From Cytophagaceae bacterium (lineage in GTDB: Bacteria > Bacteroidota > Bacteroidia > Cytophagales > Flexibacteraceae), in assembly GCA_947464365.1 (NCBI GenBank), contig CANHWS010000005.1:1-31102 (forward strand): a stretch of DNA of 31,102 nt, given 5' to 3'. Under the pieces are notes generated by a model. The model ran no database searches, had not been told where the DNA came from, and was given only the letters and a program-made list of their open reading frames with translations. A program made the translations under genes and the position numbers. Positions 16,894 to 25,700 of the stretch are shown piece by piece. Positions within the stretch are counted from its first letter, which is position 1, and every line of letters begins with the position of its first letter.

Positions 16894-17445
16894 CTAGCGT
16901 GCGCCTTGTCCGTAGGTCTCTTTGTAAATCTGGATGGAGCGGCGGATGGCATCAAAGGCGACCTCTTTGCTGAGGAAGTCCTCAACGATGACGGTTTTGT
17001 TTTCCAACACCTTATACTCCTCAAAGAAGTGCTTCATCTCACGAGTGGTGTGCGGTGGCAACTCATGGATTTCGTTGATGTGGTTCACTGAGGCATCATG
17101 CGCAGCGACGGCAATGATTTTGCTGTCGTTGTCACCAGCGTCAATCATTTTCATGACACCGATAACTTTGGCCTCGACCAAACAGTTTGGCGGTAACTGC
17201 TCGCTACAGATGACCATGATGTCCAAGGGATCCTTGTCGTCGTCATAGGTCTGGGGGATAAACCCGTAGTTGGCTGGGTAGTGCACAGCACTATAGAGCA
17301 CGCGGTCAAGCTTCATGAGGCCTGTTGCCTTGTCAAGCTCGAACTTGGCCTTGCTGCCTTTCGGGATCTCGATAATGGCATTGACGATGTAAGGCGCTTT
17401 CGGGCCAAAAGTAACGTCGTGCCAAGGATGTAGTGTTCCTTTCAT
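16894..17445 (-). CDS. ppa: Inorganic pyrophosphatase, family I (soluble)
   Basis: 183 residues from the chosen ATG (MKGTLHPWHDVTFG). The frame is open to an ATG at 17532, but those 29 extra residues do not resemble the family N-terminus. Key parts are NAIIEIPKGSKAKFELDK (22-39), the substrate-binding VHYPANYGFIPQTY (54-67) and the metal-binding DDDKDPLDIMV (68-78), where D69, D72 and D75 fit the DxxDPxD metal site. It hydrolyses pyrophosphate to phosphate, pulling biosynthetic reactions forward. Cytoplasmic, stand-alone, divergent from pyrD. Confidence 0.94.
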   Translation of the reverse strand: MKGTLHPWHDVTFGPKAPYIVNAIIEIPKGSKAKFELDKATGLMKLDRVLYSAVHYPANYGFIPQTYDDDKDPLDIMVICSEQLPPNCLVEAKVIGVMKMIDAGDNDSKIIAVAAHDASVNHINEIHELPPHTTREMKHFFEEYKVLENKTVIVEDFLSKEVAFDAIRRSIQIYKETYGQGAR

Positions 17446-17952
17446 GTTAGAGAGGGCAATCGTAAAATAGCAATAATGTCGGTTAAATACTTGCCTATTG
17501 TTGGTTAGTTGCCACCAGGAATATCGGGACATGAAAGTCGGTTATGGGCCAGCAGCATTGCTAAACCATACACGACCGACACAAGACTTTATCCTGAGGC
17601 AACTATTTGGTAATGAGCGTTTGTGTGGCCATGGGTGTATCAGCATGACCAAAGACCTAACACCCAAGACCAGGACCCATCCTGGGGGTCAGAACGGGTG
17701 GTCAGTGGGCATTAGGTGGCGCAAAGTAATAGATTATTACCAAGTTCGGTACTGTACAGGCCAGTGATGTCTGGCAGGTAGTGGTTGGAAATAGGCCATT
17801 ACCAAATGCGCCGGAAGTGTCAGGATGATCAGCCAAAGAAGCCAACTTGGTAGGTGTAAATCTGGTCTTACAGCAGGGTCAGGGGGTGCGATTGAGACAA
17901 TATCATGGTCTAAATGCTGCCAAAGCCAGGACTTGGGGTTTAATTTGCGGCT
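17446..17952. other. Divergent ppa-pyrD intergenic region with dyads
   Basis: About 500 bp with no supported gene; it must carry both promoters. A nested structure occurs at 17661-17700 (outer CACCC/GGGTG, inner CCAGGA-CCCA-TCCTGG). A perfect dyad GTAATA-GAT-TATTAC lies at 17726-17740. No full TAnnTTTG element was identified. An 89-codon frame at 17498-17767 overlaps the ppa leader and shows no recognisable protein. Confidence 0.45.
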
Positions 17953-18990
17953 ATGTATTGGCTCCTCAGACCCTTTTTGTTTTTACTCAGTGCCGAGACG
18001 GCCCACACCCTGACGATGGGGGTAATGAAGTTACTGTTCCGGATCCCGGGATTTGGGGGGCTGATGTCGGCGCTATATGCCGTCCGGGACCAACGATTGG
18101 GCCGCGAGGTGATGGGCATTTGGTTCCCGAACCCAGTAGGTCTTGCAGCCGGTATGGATAAAAATGCAAGCCTGCTCGAAAACTGGCGGCACCTAGGTTT
18201 TGGCTATATCGAGATCGGGACGGTGACCCCAAAGGCACAAGACGGCAACCCCAAACCAAGGCTATTTCGACTACCTAAGGACAAGGCCCTGATCAACCGC
18301 ATGGGTTTTAACAACATCGGCATGAAGCGGATAGCCTATCGATTGTCAGGGCGGCTTAACAAATTGGTGGTCGGCGGCAACATTGGCAAAAACAAGGACA
18401 CACCAAACGAAAGGGCCTCTCTGGACTACGAGCTTTGTTTCCGTGAGCTGGCACCCTTGGTGGACTTTATCACGGTCAATGTCAGCAGCCCCAATACGCC
18501 TGGCCTAAGGGCACTGCAAGGCAAAGAGGAGCTGGCCAAGATCCTGAACCGCCTTAATGAGTTGAATTTCAAGCTTATGCAGCTCAATAGGCCAATTTTG
18601 CTCAAGATTGCCCCTGACCTAACAGACGAACAATTGGTTGACATTGCAGACTTGGTCAAGTCCTGCAACCTGTCTGGCGTGGTCGCAACCAATACCACCA
18701 TCAGCAGAGATGGCCTGCGGACCAATGCCAAACGGGTGGAACGCATGGGCGCTGGTGGCCTGAGTGGCGCACCTGTACATAAGCGGAGCCTAGAGATTGT
18801 AACCCTATTGCGGCATCAGCTCGGGCGGAACTATGCCATCATCGGTGTCGGTGGCATTAGCAGTGCCGACGAGGCGGTCAATATGCTGAAGGCAGGGGCC
18901 GATTTGGTGCAGGTTTATACCGGATTGGTTTATCAGGGGCCTGCGCTTATGGGGCGGATCAACAAGGCTGTGCTGAAGGCTGGCCTATAG
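17953..18990 (+). CDS. pyrD: Dihydroorotate dehydrogenase (quinone), class 2
   Basis: 345 residues. It oxidises dihydroorotate to orotate with quinone as acceptor, the fourth step of pyrimidine synthesis, at the inner face of the cytoplasmic membrane. The N-terminal amphipathic extension (MYWLLRPFLFLLSAETAHTLTM) is the membrane-association feature of class 2. FMN-binding and active-site motifs are clear: NPVGLAAGMDKN (60-71), GTVTPKAQDGNPKPRLFRL (89-107), INRMGFNN (114-121), VNVSSPNTPGLR (175-186, which includes the catalytic Ser position) and GVGGISSADEAVNMLKAGADLVQVYTGLVY near the end. The genes of other pyrimidine steps are not nearby. Confidence 0.96.
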   Translation: MYWLLRPFLFLLSAETAHTLTMGVMKLLFRIPGFGGLMSALYAVRDQRLGREVMGIWFPNPVGLAAGMDKNASLLENWRHLGFGYIEIGTVTPKAQDGNPKPRLFRLPKDKALINRMGFNNIGMKRIAYRLSGRLNKLVVGGNIGKNKDTPNERASLDYELCFRELAPLVDFITVNVSSPNTPGLRALQGKEELAKILNRLNELNFKLMQLNRPILLKIAPDLTDEQLVDIADLVKSCNLSGVVATNTTISRDGLRTNAKRVERMGAGGLSGAPVHKRSLEIVTLLRHQLGRNYAIIGVGGISSADEAVNMLKAGADLVQVYTGLVYQGPALMGRINKAVLKAGL

Positions 18991-19097
18991 TGGTATCAGA
19001 CTATTTTAGGGTTAAAGCACATCCTAGGTAATGCCTATGCTATGTTGGTATGGGTTCGGGCTAACTATTGGCTTGCGATTGGCAAAAAGTGGACAAT

Positions 19098-19105
19098 TAT
19101 TTTTG
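19098..19105 (+). promoter_or_regulatory. Candidate -7 promoter element for the T9SS-exported protein gene
   Basis: TATTTTTG matches TAnnTTTG fully. TTG at 19073-19075 lies 22 bp upstream, slightly longer than the usual ~19 bp. Transcription would start near 19112, giving a leader of about 110 nt. Confidence 0.45.
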
Positions 19106-19221
19106 ACCTAGCTGGTTAGTTACGAGGCTTGGCATGCCTCTTAACACAAAGGACTATGCGCTATCGAGAGTGTAGCTAAACCTAAAATCACCCAAAACCA
19201 ATTAACCACGAACCCATTGCA

Positions 19222-20601
19222 ATGAAAAAGATTCTACTATTAGCAATTGCAAGCCTGTTTGTCGCCCATTTTGGCCTGGCCCAGATCGTTGGCGAAAACA
19301 TGATCGAAAACTTCGAGAACACCCGCAAGATCAACTACGGCTACATCAGCGGAGCCTTTAGCCAACCAATCGGGAATCCGTATTTGGGCCTTGGCAATAC
19401 AAGTAGCCAAGTTGGCCAATATGTGCGTAGCGCTGGCACCCAGTATGACGTCATCGTCTGCAACCTAGTTGGCACCGCCGTTGGCATCAATGACTACATC
19501 GCTGGCACAAAAAAATTCAGCATGAAGGTCTATACCACTGCCCCAGTCGGCACAAGTGTAGAGCTGACGATGCAAAACGCAGCTATCGCATCTGGCCCCT
19601 ACCCTGTCGGTCGGCATAGTGTGTATAGCGCCACAACAACTATTAGCAACGGATGGCAAGTGCTTACCTTTACGTTCAGCAACCAGCCAACGACCAACAC
19701 CCCTGCCGCGCAGCTGGATCAGATGGTGATTTCGTTCAACAACAACTCGTTCACTGGGGATACCTACACTTGGGATGACCTTGCTGGCGTGGCACTCAAC
19801 AACGTAACAGCCCCAACGACCAACGATTTCCTTTGGGCAAATTTTGGCACCATCAATCACCTAGCCTTTAACCGTGCAGATGGTGCTTGGTCTAAAGTCC
19901 AGAACCCAGACCGTGCTGGCAACCCATCAGACAGCGTGGCTCGTTACGTCCGGAGTGGCGTGCAGTATGACGTCTTGGCCCTTCGTTGGGATGCCCAACT
20001 GCGCAACCTTGCTGACTACCGTGCAAACACCAAAAAATTCAGCTTGAAAGTCTGGAGCCCTGCTGCTGGCACAACAGTCCAGTTTACACTGCAGGACAGC
20101 CTTGCTGCCCGTGGCGGATATCCGGCTGGCCGTTATAGCGAGTTCACTGGTGTGACCACCACCACCAACCAATGGGAGAAAGTAGTCCTGACATGGGTTA
20201 ATACGCCTGATGCTTCGGTTACCGATGCCAATGTCAACGAGCTGGCCATCTTGTACAATAGCAACACCTTTGCGCCGATTACGGTTTATATGGATAGCCT
20301 ATATGGTCCGCAGTTCACCCCTGTGATCAACAGTTTGGACCAAGTAACCGCAAAAACAACTGTTAAAGCCTATCCGCAGCCAGCCAGCAACGTCCTGAAT
20401 CTTGTTGCGGCTAATAACGAAGCCATCACCGCGCTTATGGTTCGGGATATGACTGGCCGTGCCGTGATCACCCAGGAGATGCCAAATAACCAAAACGTTG
20501 TGCTGACCCTTAATGTGGCCGAGCTTCCGGCTGGTATCTATCAATTGAGTACGAAAACTAGGTCAGGCTACGCTAATCAGCCTTTTGTTGTCAAAAAATA
20601 G
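19222..20601 (+). CDS. T9SS-exported protein with two tandem beta-sandwich-like modules
   Basis: 459 residues: signal peptide (1-20, ending FGLAQ), two related modules, and a type A type-IX-secretion sorting domain. The modules (about 27-195 and 204-368) share TKKFSxKV at 96-103 and 270-277, YPxGRxS at 127-133 and 300-306, and a VxxYVRS..QYDV block, giving a repeat offset of about 173 residues. Their beta-rich composition resembles carbohydrate-binding jelly rolls, but no catalytic site was recognised. The C-terminal domain (about 380-459) has VKAYPQPASNVLNL, DMTGRAVI and LPAGIYQLSTK, the usual T9SS pattern with YPQPA in place of YPNPA. It should be exported to the cell surface or medium. It directly precedes the beta-glucan PUL on the same strand, so a secreted glucan-binding role is a reasonable inference, not shown. 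Confidence 0.8.
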   Translation: MKKILLLAIASLFVAHFGLAQIVGENMIENFENTRKINYGYISGAFSQPIGNPYLGLGNTSSQVGQYVRSAGTQYDVIVCNLVGTAVGINDYIAGTKKFSMKVYTTAPVGTSVELTMQNAAIASGPYPVGRHSVYSATTTISNGWQVLTFTFSNQPTTNTPAAQLDQMVISFNNNSFTGDTYTWDDLAGVALNNVTAPTTNDFLWANFGTINHLAFNRADGAWSKVQNPDRAGNPSDSVARYVRSGVQYDVLALRWDAQLRNLADYRANTKKFSLKVWSPAAGTTVQFTLQDSLAARGGYPAGRYSEFTGVTTTTNQWEKVVLTWVNTPDASVTDANVNELAILYNSNTFAPITVYMDSLYGPQFTPVINSLDQVTAKTTVKAYPQPASNVLNLVAANNEAITALMVRDMTGRAVITQEMPNNQNVVLTLNVAELPAGIYQLSTKTRSGYANQPFVVKK

Positions 20602-20888
20602 GTAAGTTAGGCCTACGGACAGGCCAAAGAGCATTGAACGGGCTTCGTTACGCAGATCAAGCTTTGCAGCAGTACAATAACCCCGAAAACAAAATGGACA
20701 GTTTGGTCGTTTAGGCCCTATTATCCTCGGGACTGCCACCCAAACTTGACCTTGCTGATCCAGACATGGCCATCATGTCGTCCCTGTCAGCGTCCTTTGG
20801 GCTGTCCGTAGTGCTTTTATATCCTAACCTCCGGAAGAACAACACTTAAAAGGCTTGGCTACGACACACTAGCGGCTCTCACACCCCA

Positions 20889-21521
20889 ATGCGAGACCTT
20901 GACCTAAGCGAACAATCGGACCCAGAACTGTGGGCAAAAATGCTCAGAGGCAATGAGGATGCATTAGCTGCACTTCATAGCCGTCATTACCGTGTCCTTT
21001 ACCGCTATGCGTTCAAGATCTGTAAAGACAAAGAGCTGAGCCAAGACTGCCTACAAGAATTATTTTTCCAGCTCTGGAGCCGTCGTAGCACCTTATCAGA
21101 AGTGACCTCTGTGCGTTTCTACCTGATGAAATGGTTGAAACGTGACCTGATCAAGGCACTCAAGAACGTCAAGACGGAAGTCCAACTACAGGACGTGGGC
21201 GAGGAGTCGTTAGGTGTCACACTGTCGGTCGAGGACATGATCGAGGAGTCGGACGCCGAGCAACACCGCCGGGCAACAATCCAGCAGGCGCTTAGCGAGT
21301 TATCCCCACGCGAGCGGGAGGTGATCTATATGCGGTTCTTCCTAGAGCTGACCTACGAGGAGATTTGCAAAAGCCTAAAACTGAGCTACCAAGTGGTGAT
21401 GAACTATGTGCACAGAGCACTAAAAGCCATGCGGTCCAACGAGTTATTTGACAACATTTTCGTCTGGCTACTTGCCTTTAGCGCAGTCACAAAACATTTT
21501 TTGATCGAACTGATTAGTTAG
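20889..21521 (+). CDS. ECF-type RNA polymerase sigma-70 factor
   Basis: 210 residues. Region 2 spans about 24-92 (ALAALHSRHYRVLYRYAFKICKDKELSQDCLQELFFQLW), and region 4 spans about 132-182 (LSELSPREREVIYMRFFLELTYEEICKSLKLSYQVVMNYVHRAL) with its helix-turn-helix. It belongs to the type that pairs with FecR anti-sigma factors in Bacteroidota, and fecR starts 42 bp downstream. It is expected to direct RNA polymerase to its own PUL when SusC signals. An unusual feature is a hydrophobic C-terminal tail, FDNIFVWLLAFSAVTKHFLIELIS (187-210), which could contact the membrane or the anti-sigma factor. A weak promoter-like pair (TTG 20797-20799, TATATCCT 20818-20825) precedes the gene. Confidence 0.93.
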   Translation: MRDLDLSEQSDPELWAKMLRGNEDALAALHSRHYRVLYRYAFKICKDKELSQDCLQELFFQLWSRRSTLSEVTSVRFYLMKWLKRDLIKALKNVKTEVQLQDVGEESLGVTLSVEDMIEESDAEQHRRATIQQALSELSPREREVIYMRFFLELTYEEICKSLKLSYQVVMNYVHRALKAMRSNELFDNIFVWLLAFSAVTKHFLIELIS

Positions 21522-21563
21522 GGGCCATTTGGATGCTCTTATCGTTAAAATGCCAGTAATCCC

Positions 21564-22607
21564 ATGAAGGAAACGTTAACTCCCGCATATTTTCTTAGCC
21601 AAGATAGCTTCAAGAATTGGGCAAACGGAACCAATGAGGCCGACTGCCAATATTGGGATGGATGGTTAGCGGCCCACCCCGAACACCTACCCATGGCGAC
21701 TTTAGCAGCAATGTTGCAGACAAAGGTCCCTATAGCCGAAAGTGTGCAAGGAGCAGTGTCGGACAAGGAGATTGCAATTGAGTGGAAAAAACTCCAGATC
21801 AGGATCGACCGAGATGCCAATAACCATCATGAGGCCAAACAAGTATACCTCAGTCAGTGGTGGCGGACAGCCGCAGCTGCAGTCATTGCGACGGTCATCA
21901 CGGGTGGCAGCTTTTGGTTCTTGACGACACCATATCAGGTTGAGTATTCTGCCAAAGGAACAGAACGCAAAACAGTACATCTATCAGATGGTACTGATGT
22001 CACGCTCAATAGCAATACCAAGATAACGGCTGTTGCCAAATGGCGTTTTGGCGCTGTGCGCGAGGTTTGGCTAGAGGGTGAGGCCTATTTCAAGGTCAAA
22101 TCACATCCCGAATCTACCGAACTCCGGGACTTCATCGTGCATACGCATGATCTGGACGTAAAGGTGATCGGCACCCAGTTCAATGTCGATACCCGCAACC
22201 ACCGAACAAGTGTGGTGCTGGACGAAGGCAAGGTGCAACTCAACCTTAACCAAGCACGGACGGATACGTCTGTCATCCTGACCCCTGGCGAGGCTGCCGA
22301 ATACACGCTTAACAAAGGCGCTACTAAGGTTAAATCTTCGGCGTCTGCCAACCAGCATATTGGCGACTGGCGTTTTGGCTATTATAATTTCAACAAAACA
22401 ACGCTTAAGGACGTGATCTCCTTGATTGAGGACAGAAACGATGTCCAAATCTTGCTAGACGATCAGTCTCTACTGACCGAAACCATTACAGGCCGGGTGC
22501 CGAACAACAATCTGGATCAAGCGATGACATCCTTGGCCAAGCTGTTTAAGCTAGACTATCAGGTCAATGGCAAGCAGATCGTCCTGAAACGAAAGGCTAC
22601 TCCTTAG
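21564..22607 (+). CDS. FecR family anti-sigma factor
   Basis: 347 residues. An N-terminal cytoplasmic part (1-98), which should bind the sigma factor, is followed by one membrane segment at about 101-120 (TAAAAVIATVITGGSFWFL). The periplasmic FecR domain covers about 125-230 (AKGTERKTVHLSDGTDVTLNSNTKI, VWLEGEAYFKV, VIGTQFNV, VVLDEGKVQLNL). The C-terminal DUF4974/STN-like domain is at about 270-343 (TTLKDVISLIEDRNDVQILLDD..ITGRVPNNNLDQAMTSLAKLF). It holds the sigma factor inactive until the STN domain of the outer-membrane SusC reports ligand. It sits between its partners in the operon: sigma upstream and SusC downstream. Confidence 0.94.
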   Translation: MKETLTPAYFLSQDSFKNWANGTNEADCQYWDGWLAAHPEHLPMATLAAMLQTKVPIAESVQGAVSDKEIAIEWKKLQIRIDRDANNHHEAKQVYLSQWWRTAAAAVIATVITGGSFWFLTTPYQVEYSAKGTERKTVHLSDGTDVTLNSNTKITAVAKWRFGAVREVWLEGEAYFKVKSHPESTELRDFIVHTHDLDVKVIGTQFNVDTRNHRTSVVLDEGKVQLNLNQARTDTSVILTPGEAAEYTLNKGATKVKSSASANQHIGDWRFGYYNFNKTTLKDVISLIEDRNDVQILLDDQSLLTETITGRVPNNNLDQAMTSLAKLFKLDYQVNGKQIVLKRKATP

Positions 22608-22617
22608 TTGTGCCATT

Positions 22618-22632
22618 TGGTCGTAACGACCA
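22618..22632 (+). repeat. Short hairpin between fecR and susC
   Basis: TGGTCG-TAA-CGACCA is a perfect 6-bp stem with a 3-nt loop, 11 bp after the fecR stop, in the 128-bp gap before susC. There is no T-run. It could affect transcript processing or be chance. Confidence 0.3.
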
Positions 22633-22735
22633 TCCCTCCAAACGCTTATTCCGAATTCCTAGCTGGCGGGCTTTTGTCTGCCCTACGGGTTTTCTATTGC
22701 CGATACTACCACAGCCCTACCAAATTATCCGAAAA

Positions 22736-25700
22736 ATGAAGCGACAACTACACCTGAAGAGCAGCATCTTGAGCTGTCTTTTCTGCCTTGCAGTCCATGC
22801 AGGTGCCCAAGCGTCGAGCAGCCAAGTCATCCCCTCCATCGTGGTGGCGCAGAACAGCCAAAAGGCCAAGGTAGCACTGACCAAGGCGTTCCAAAGTCTC
22901 CAGAACCGATTTAACGTTTCATTCTTGTTCAAGGACAATGACCTATCAGGCAAAGAGCTTTCTGCCGAGCTGCTAGAAGGTCGTGACCTGAATACCATCC
23001 TGAGTGCAGTCGCTCGGGAAACAGGAATCAGGATAGAGCAGTCTGGCCAAACTGTCTTTACGGTATCGTCCGAAATACCGAATAGCACTACATCAGCCGC
23101 TAACCCAAGCAATCAGGCTTCGACCGAAACTCCGACTAGCGCAAGCTCGGCCAAAGATTTGGTCAAAATCAAAGGAACGGTCCGGGACGAAGTTGGCGAG
23201 CCTGTACCGGGTGCAACTGTAACGGTCAAATCGACCCAAAAAACAGTGGTAACGGACACAGAGGGCAACTTTAGTGTTGATGCCGAAGAGACAGACATCT
23301 TGACCATCAAATTCTTGGGTTACGAACCACAAGAAATCCCGGTGGCGGGCCGTAGCTCGATCAGTGTGGATCTCAAACCCTCTTTGTTGTTGACAGGAGA
23401 GGTTGTCGTGGTTGGTTACGGCACCAAGACCCGCAAAGAGGTCAGCAGCTCTATATCATCAGTAGGTAGCAAAGAAATCACTGCAACACCTGTTGCCGAT
23501 GCGGCTCAGGCGCTGCAAGGTCGTGTTGCCGGGGTCCAGATCATCCAGAATTCTGGTGCGCCAGGTGGTACGGGTGGTACTTCTATCCGGATCAGGGGTA
23601 TATCGTCTGTGACAGGCTCCAACAATCCGTTGATCGTACTTGACGGATTCCCGTTGCCTGACCAAACCTCAGACAACATCCTCAATAGCATCAACCCGAA
23701 CGACATCGAGAGCATTGACGTGCTCAAGGATGCGGCTGCGGCTTCCATCTATGGGGTTCGTGGTAGCAATGGTGTGGTCATGATCACGACCAAACGTGGC
23801 AAAGAAGGCAAGATGAGCATCAACTTTGACGCTTACCGTGGCCTTCAGTCGGCTTGGAACCTGCCCAAGATGTTAGATGCCAAAGAATATGCCGTCATCA
23901 ATAGCGAAGCCAGGATTGCGAGTGGGCTAGCCCCGCTCAACAAACTATCAGACCCAAATCAAGTGCAGGAGCAGTTTGGCAAAGGCACAGATTGGCTGGA
24001 CGAAATCTTTAGGTCAGCTGCAATGACCAACTATGCCCTCACGATTGGTGGTGGGACAGACAAAGCGCGTTATTCGGTCTCTGGTGGTTATTTCCAGCAA
24101 GATGGTATCGTGCGGGGGACCGACTTCGAGCGTTATTCCTTACGGTTCAATGGTGATATCCAGGCCAGCAAAAAACTCAAGATCGGTAACAGCATCACGA
24201 TGAGCCGTACGATCGAAACGCCTAAAAACACTTATGATCCGTTCAACAGCTTGCTGCTTTTGGCAGTAGCATCCCCACCGACAGTACGCCCGTACAACCC
24301 AGATGGTAGCTATGCTGGTGGCAATGGCCAGACAGACGGCTTTAACGAACCAAACCCAATCTATGACATCAATGTGCCGCAAACAACCAATACTCGTTTC
24401 CGGACCATTGCATCTGTCTTCGCCGAATACGAAATCATCACGGGCCTAAGCGCTAGGGTCAACTTCGGCCTTGACTTCGTGATGCAAAACATCCGGACCT
24501 GGAGCCCAGCTACACCATCTACTGGTGGCCGCCCAATCACGATCACGGGCTTTGTGGACAACATCAACTACAACCCGAGCTATCTAGGTGAGTTCACGCT
24601 CAACTACAAGAAGTCTTGGGGTGACCATAACTTCAACGCCTTGGCTGGCTATACAGCTCAAGACAATAACTACAACACCCTGGGTGCTGGCCGCAATGGC
24701 TATGTCCGTCAGGATATGCGAGTGCTGGATGACGCAGCCATCGTGCCACAGAACCTAACCCAGACCTACAACTATGGCGGATATGGCACAGCACGTCTGC
24801 TATCCTACATCGGTAGGGTTGGTTATGACTACAAAGGCAAATATGTGTTCTCCTTCAGCTTGCGCCAAGACGGATCATCCAACTTTGGCCCAGGCAACAA
24901 ATATGCTTTGTTCCCATCAGCCTCAGCTGCCTGGAACGTGTCTGACGAGCAGTTTATGGAGGCAATCCCGGTTGTCAGCAACCTGAAAGTGCGTGCCAGC
25001 ATTGGCCAGACAGGCAACCAGAATGTTGCTGCCTTTGCTTACCTCCAAAGGGTCAATACGGGCATTCAATATCCGTTTGGCAACAGTAGCGGCAGTGGTG
25101 GTGCCAACTCGGCAGCTGCACCGACTGCTACCAAAAATGCAGACATCCGCTGGGAGAAAAACCAACAAGCCAACCTTGGTATCGACTTTGGCCTCTGGCG
25201 CAACAAGGTCAGCGTCTCTGTTGACCTTTATGACCGTCGCTCGCAAGACCTGATTTTCTTGGTCAACCCGACGGCTACCTCTGGTACTTACGAAAGCTCG
25301 CCTGTCAACACAGGTACGATGGTCAACCAGGGTGTGGATCTGACACTCACGACAGTGAATACCGGAGACAACTCGCCTGTGCGTTGGTCATCCACACTGA
25401 TCCTATCTACGTTCCAGAACAAAGTGACTGACCTAGGCCTTAGCGCTCCGATCTTTAGCAACTTTAGCCGCATCAGCGGTGGTGGCCTACGGGTGGATGC
25501 TGGTAGCCCTGTCAACTACTTCTACGGCTATGAGGCGGAAGGTATCTTCCAGACACGCGAAGAGATCGCCAACCATGCCATCCAGACCCCAGGCACCAAC
25601 CCTGCAAGCAGCACCTCGCCTGGTGACATCAAGTTCAAGGACCAAAATGGCGATGGCATCATCAACGACAAAGACCGTGTGAACCTCGGCAACTCGATCC

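Noticed and set aside
17498..17767. 89-codon plus-strand frame in the ppa-pyrD gap
   Set aside because: It overlaps the ppa leader, crosses the dyad and hairpin elements, and its product has no recognisable domain or signal.
20610..20625. GGCCT/AGGCC hairpin after the T9SS protein gene as a terminator
   Set aside because: Only 5 bp and no following T-run.
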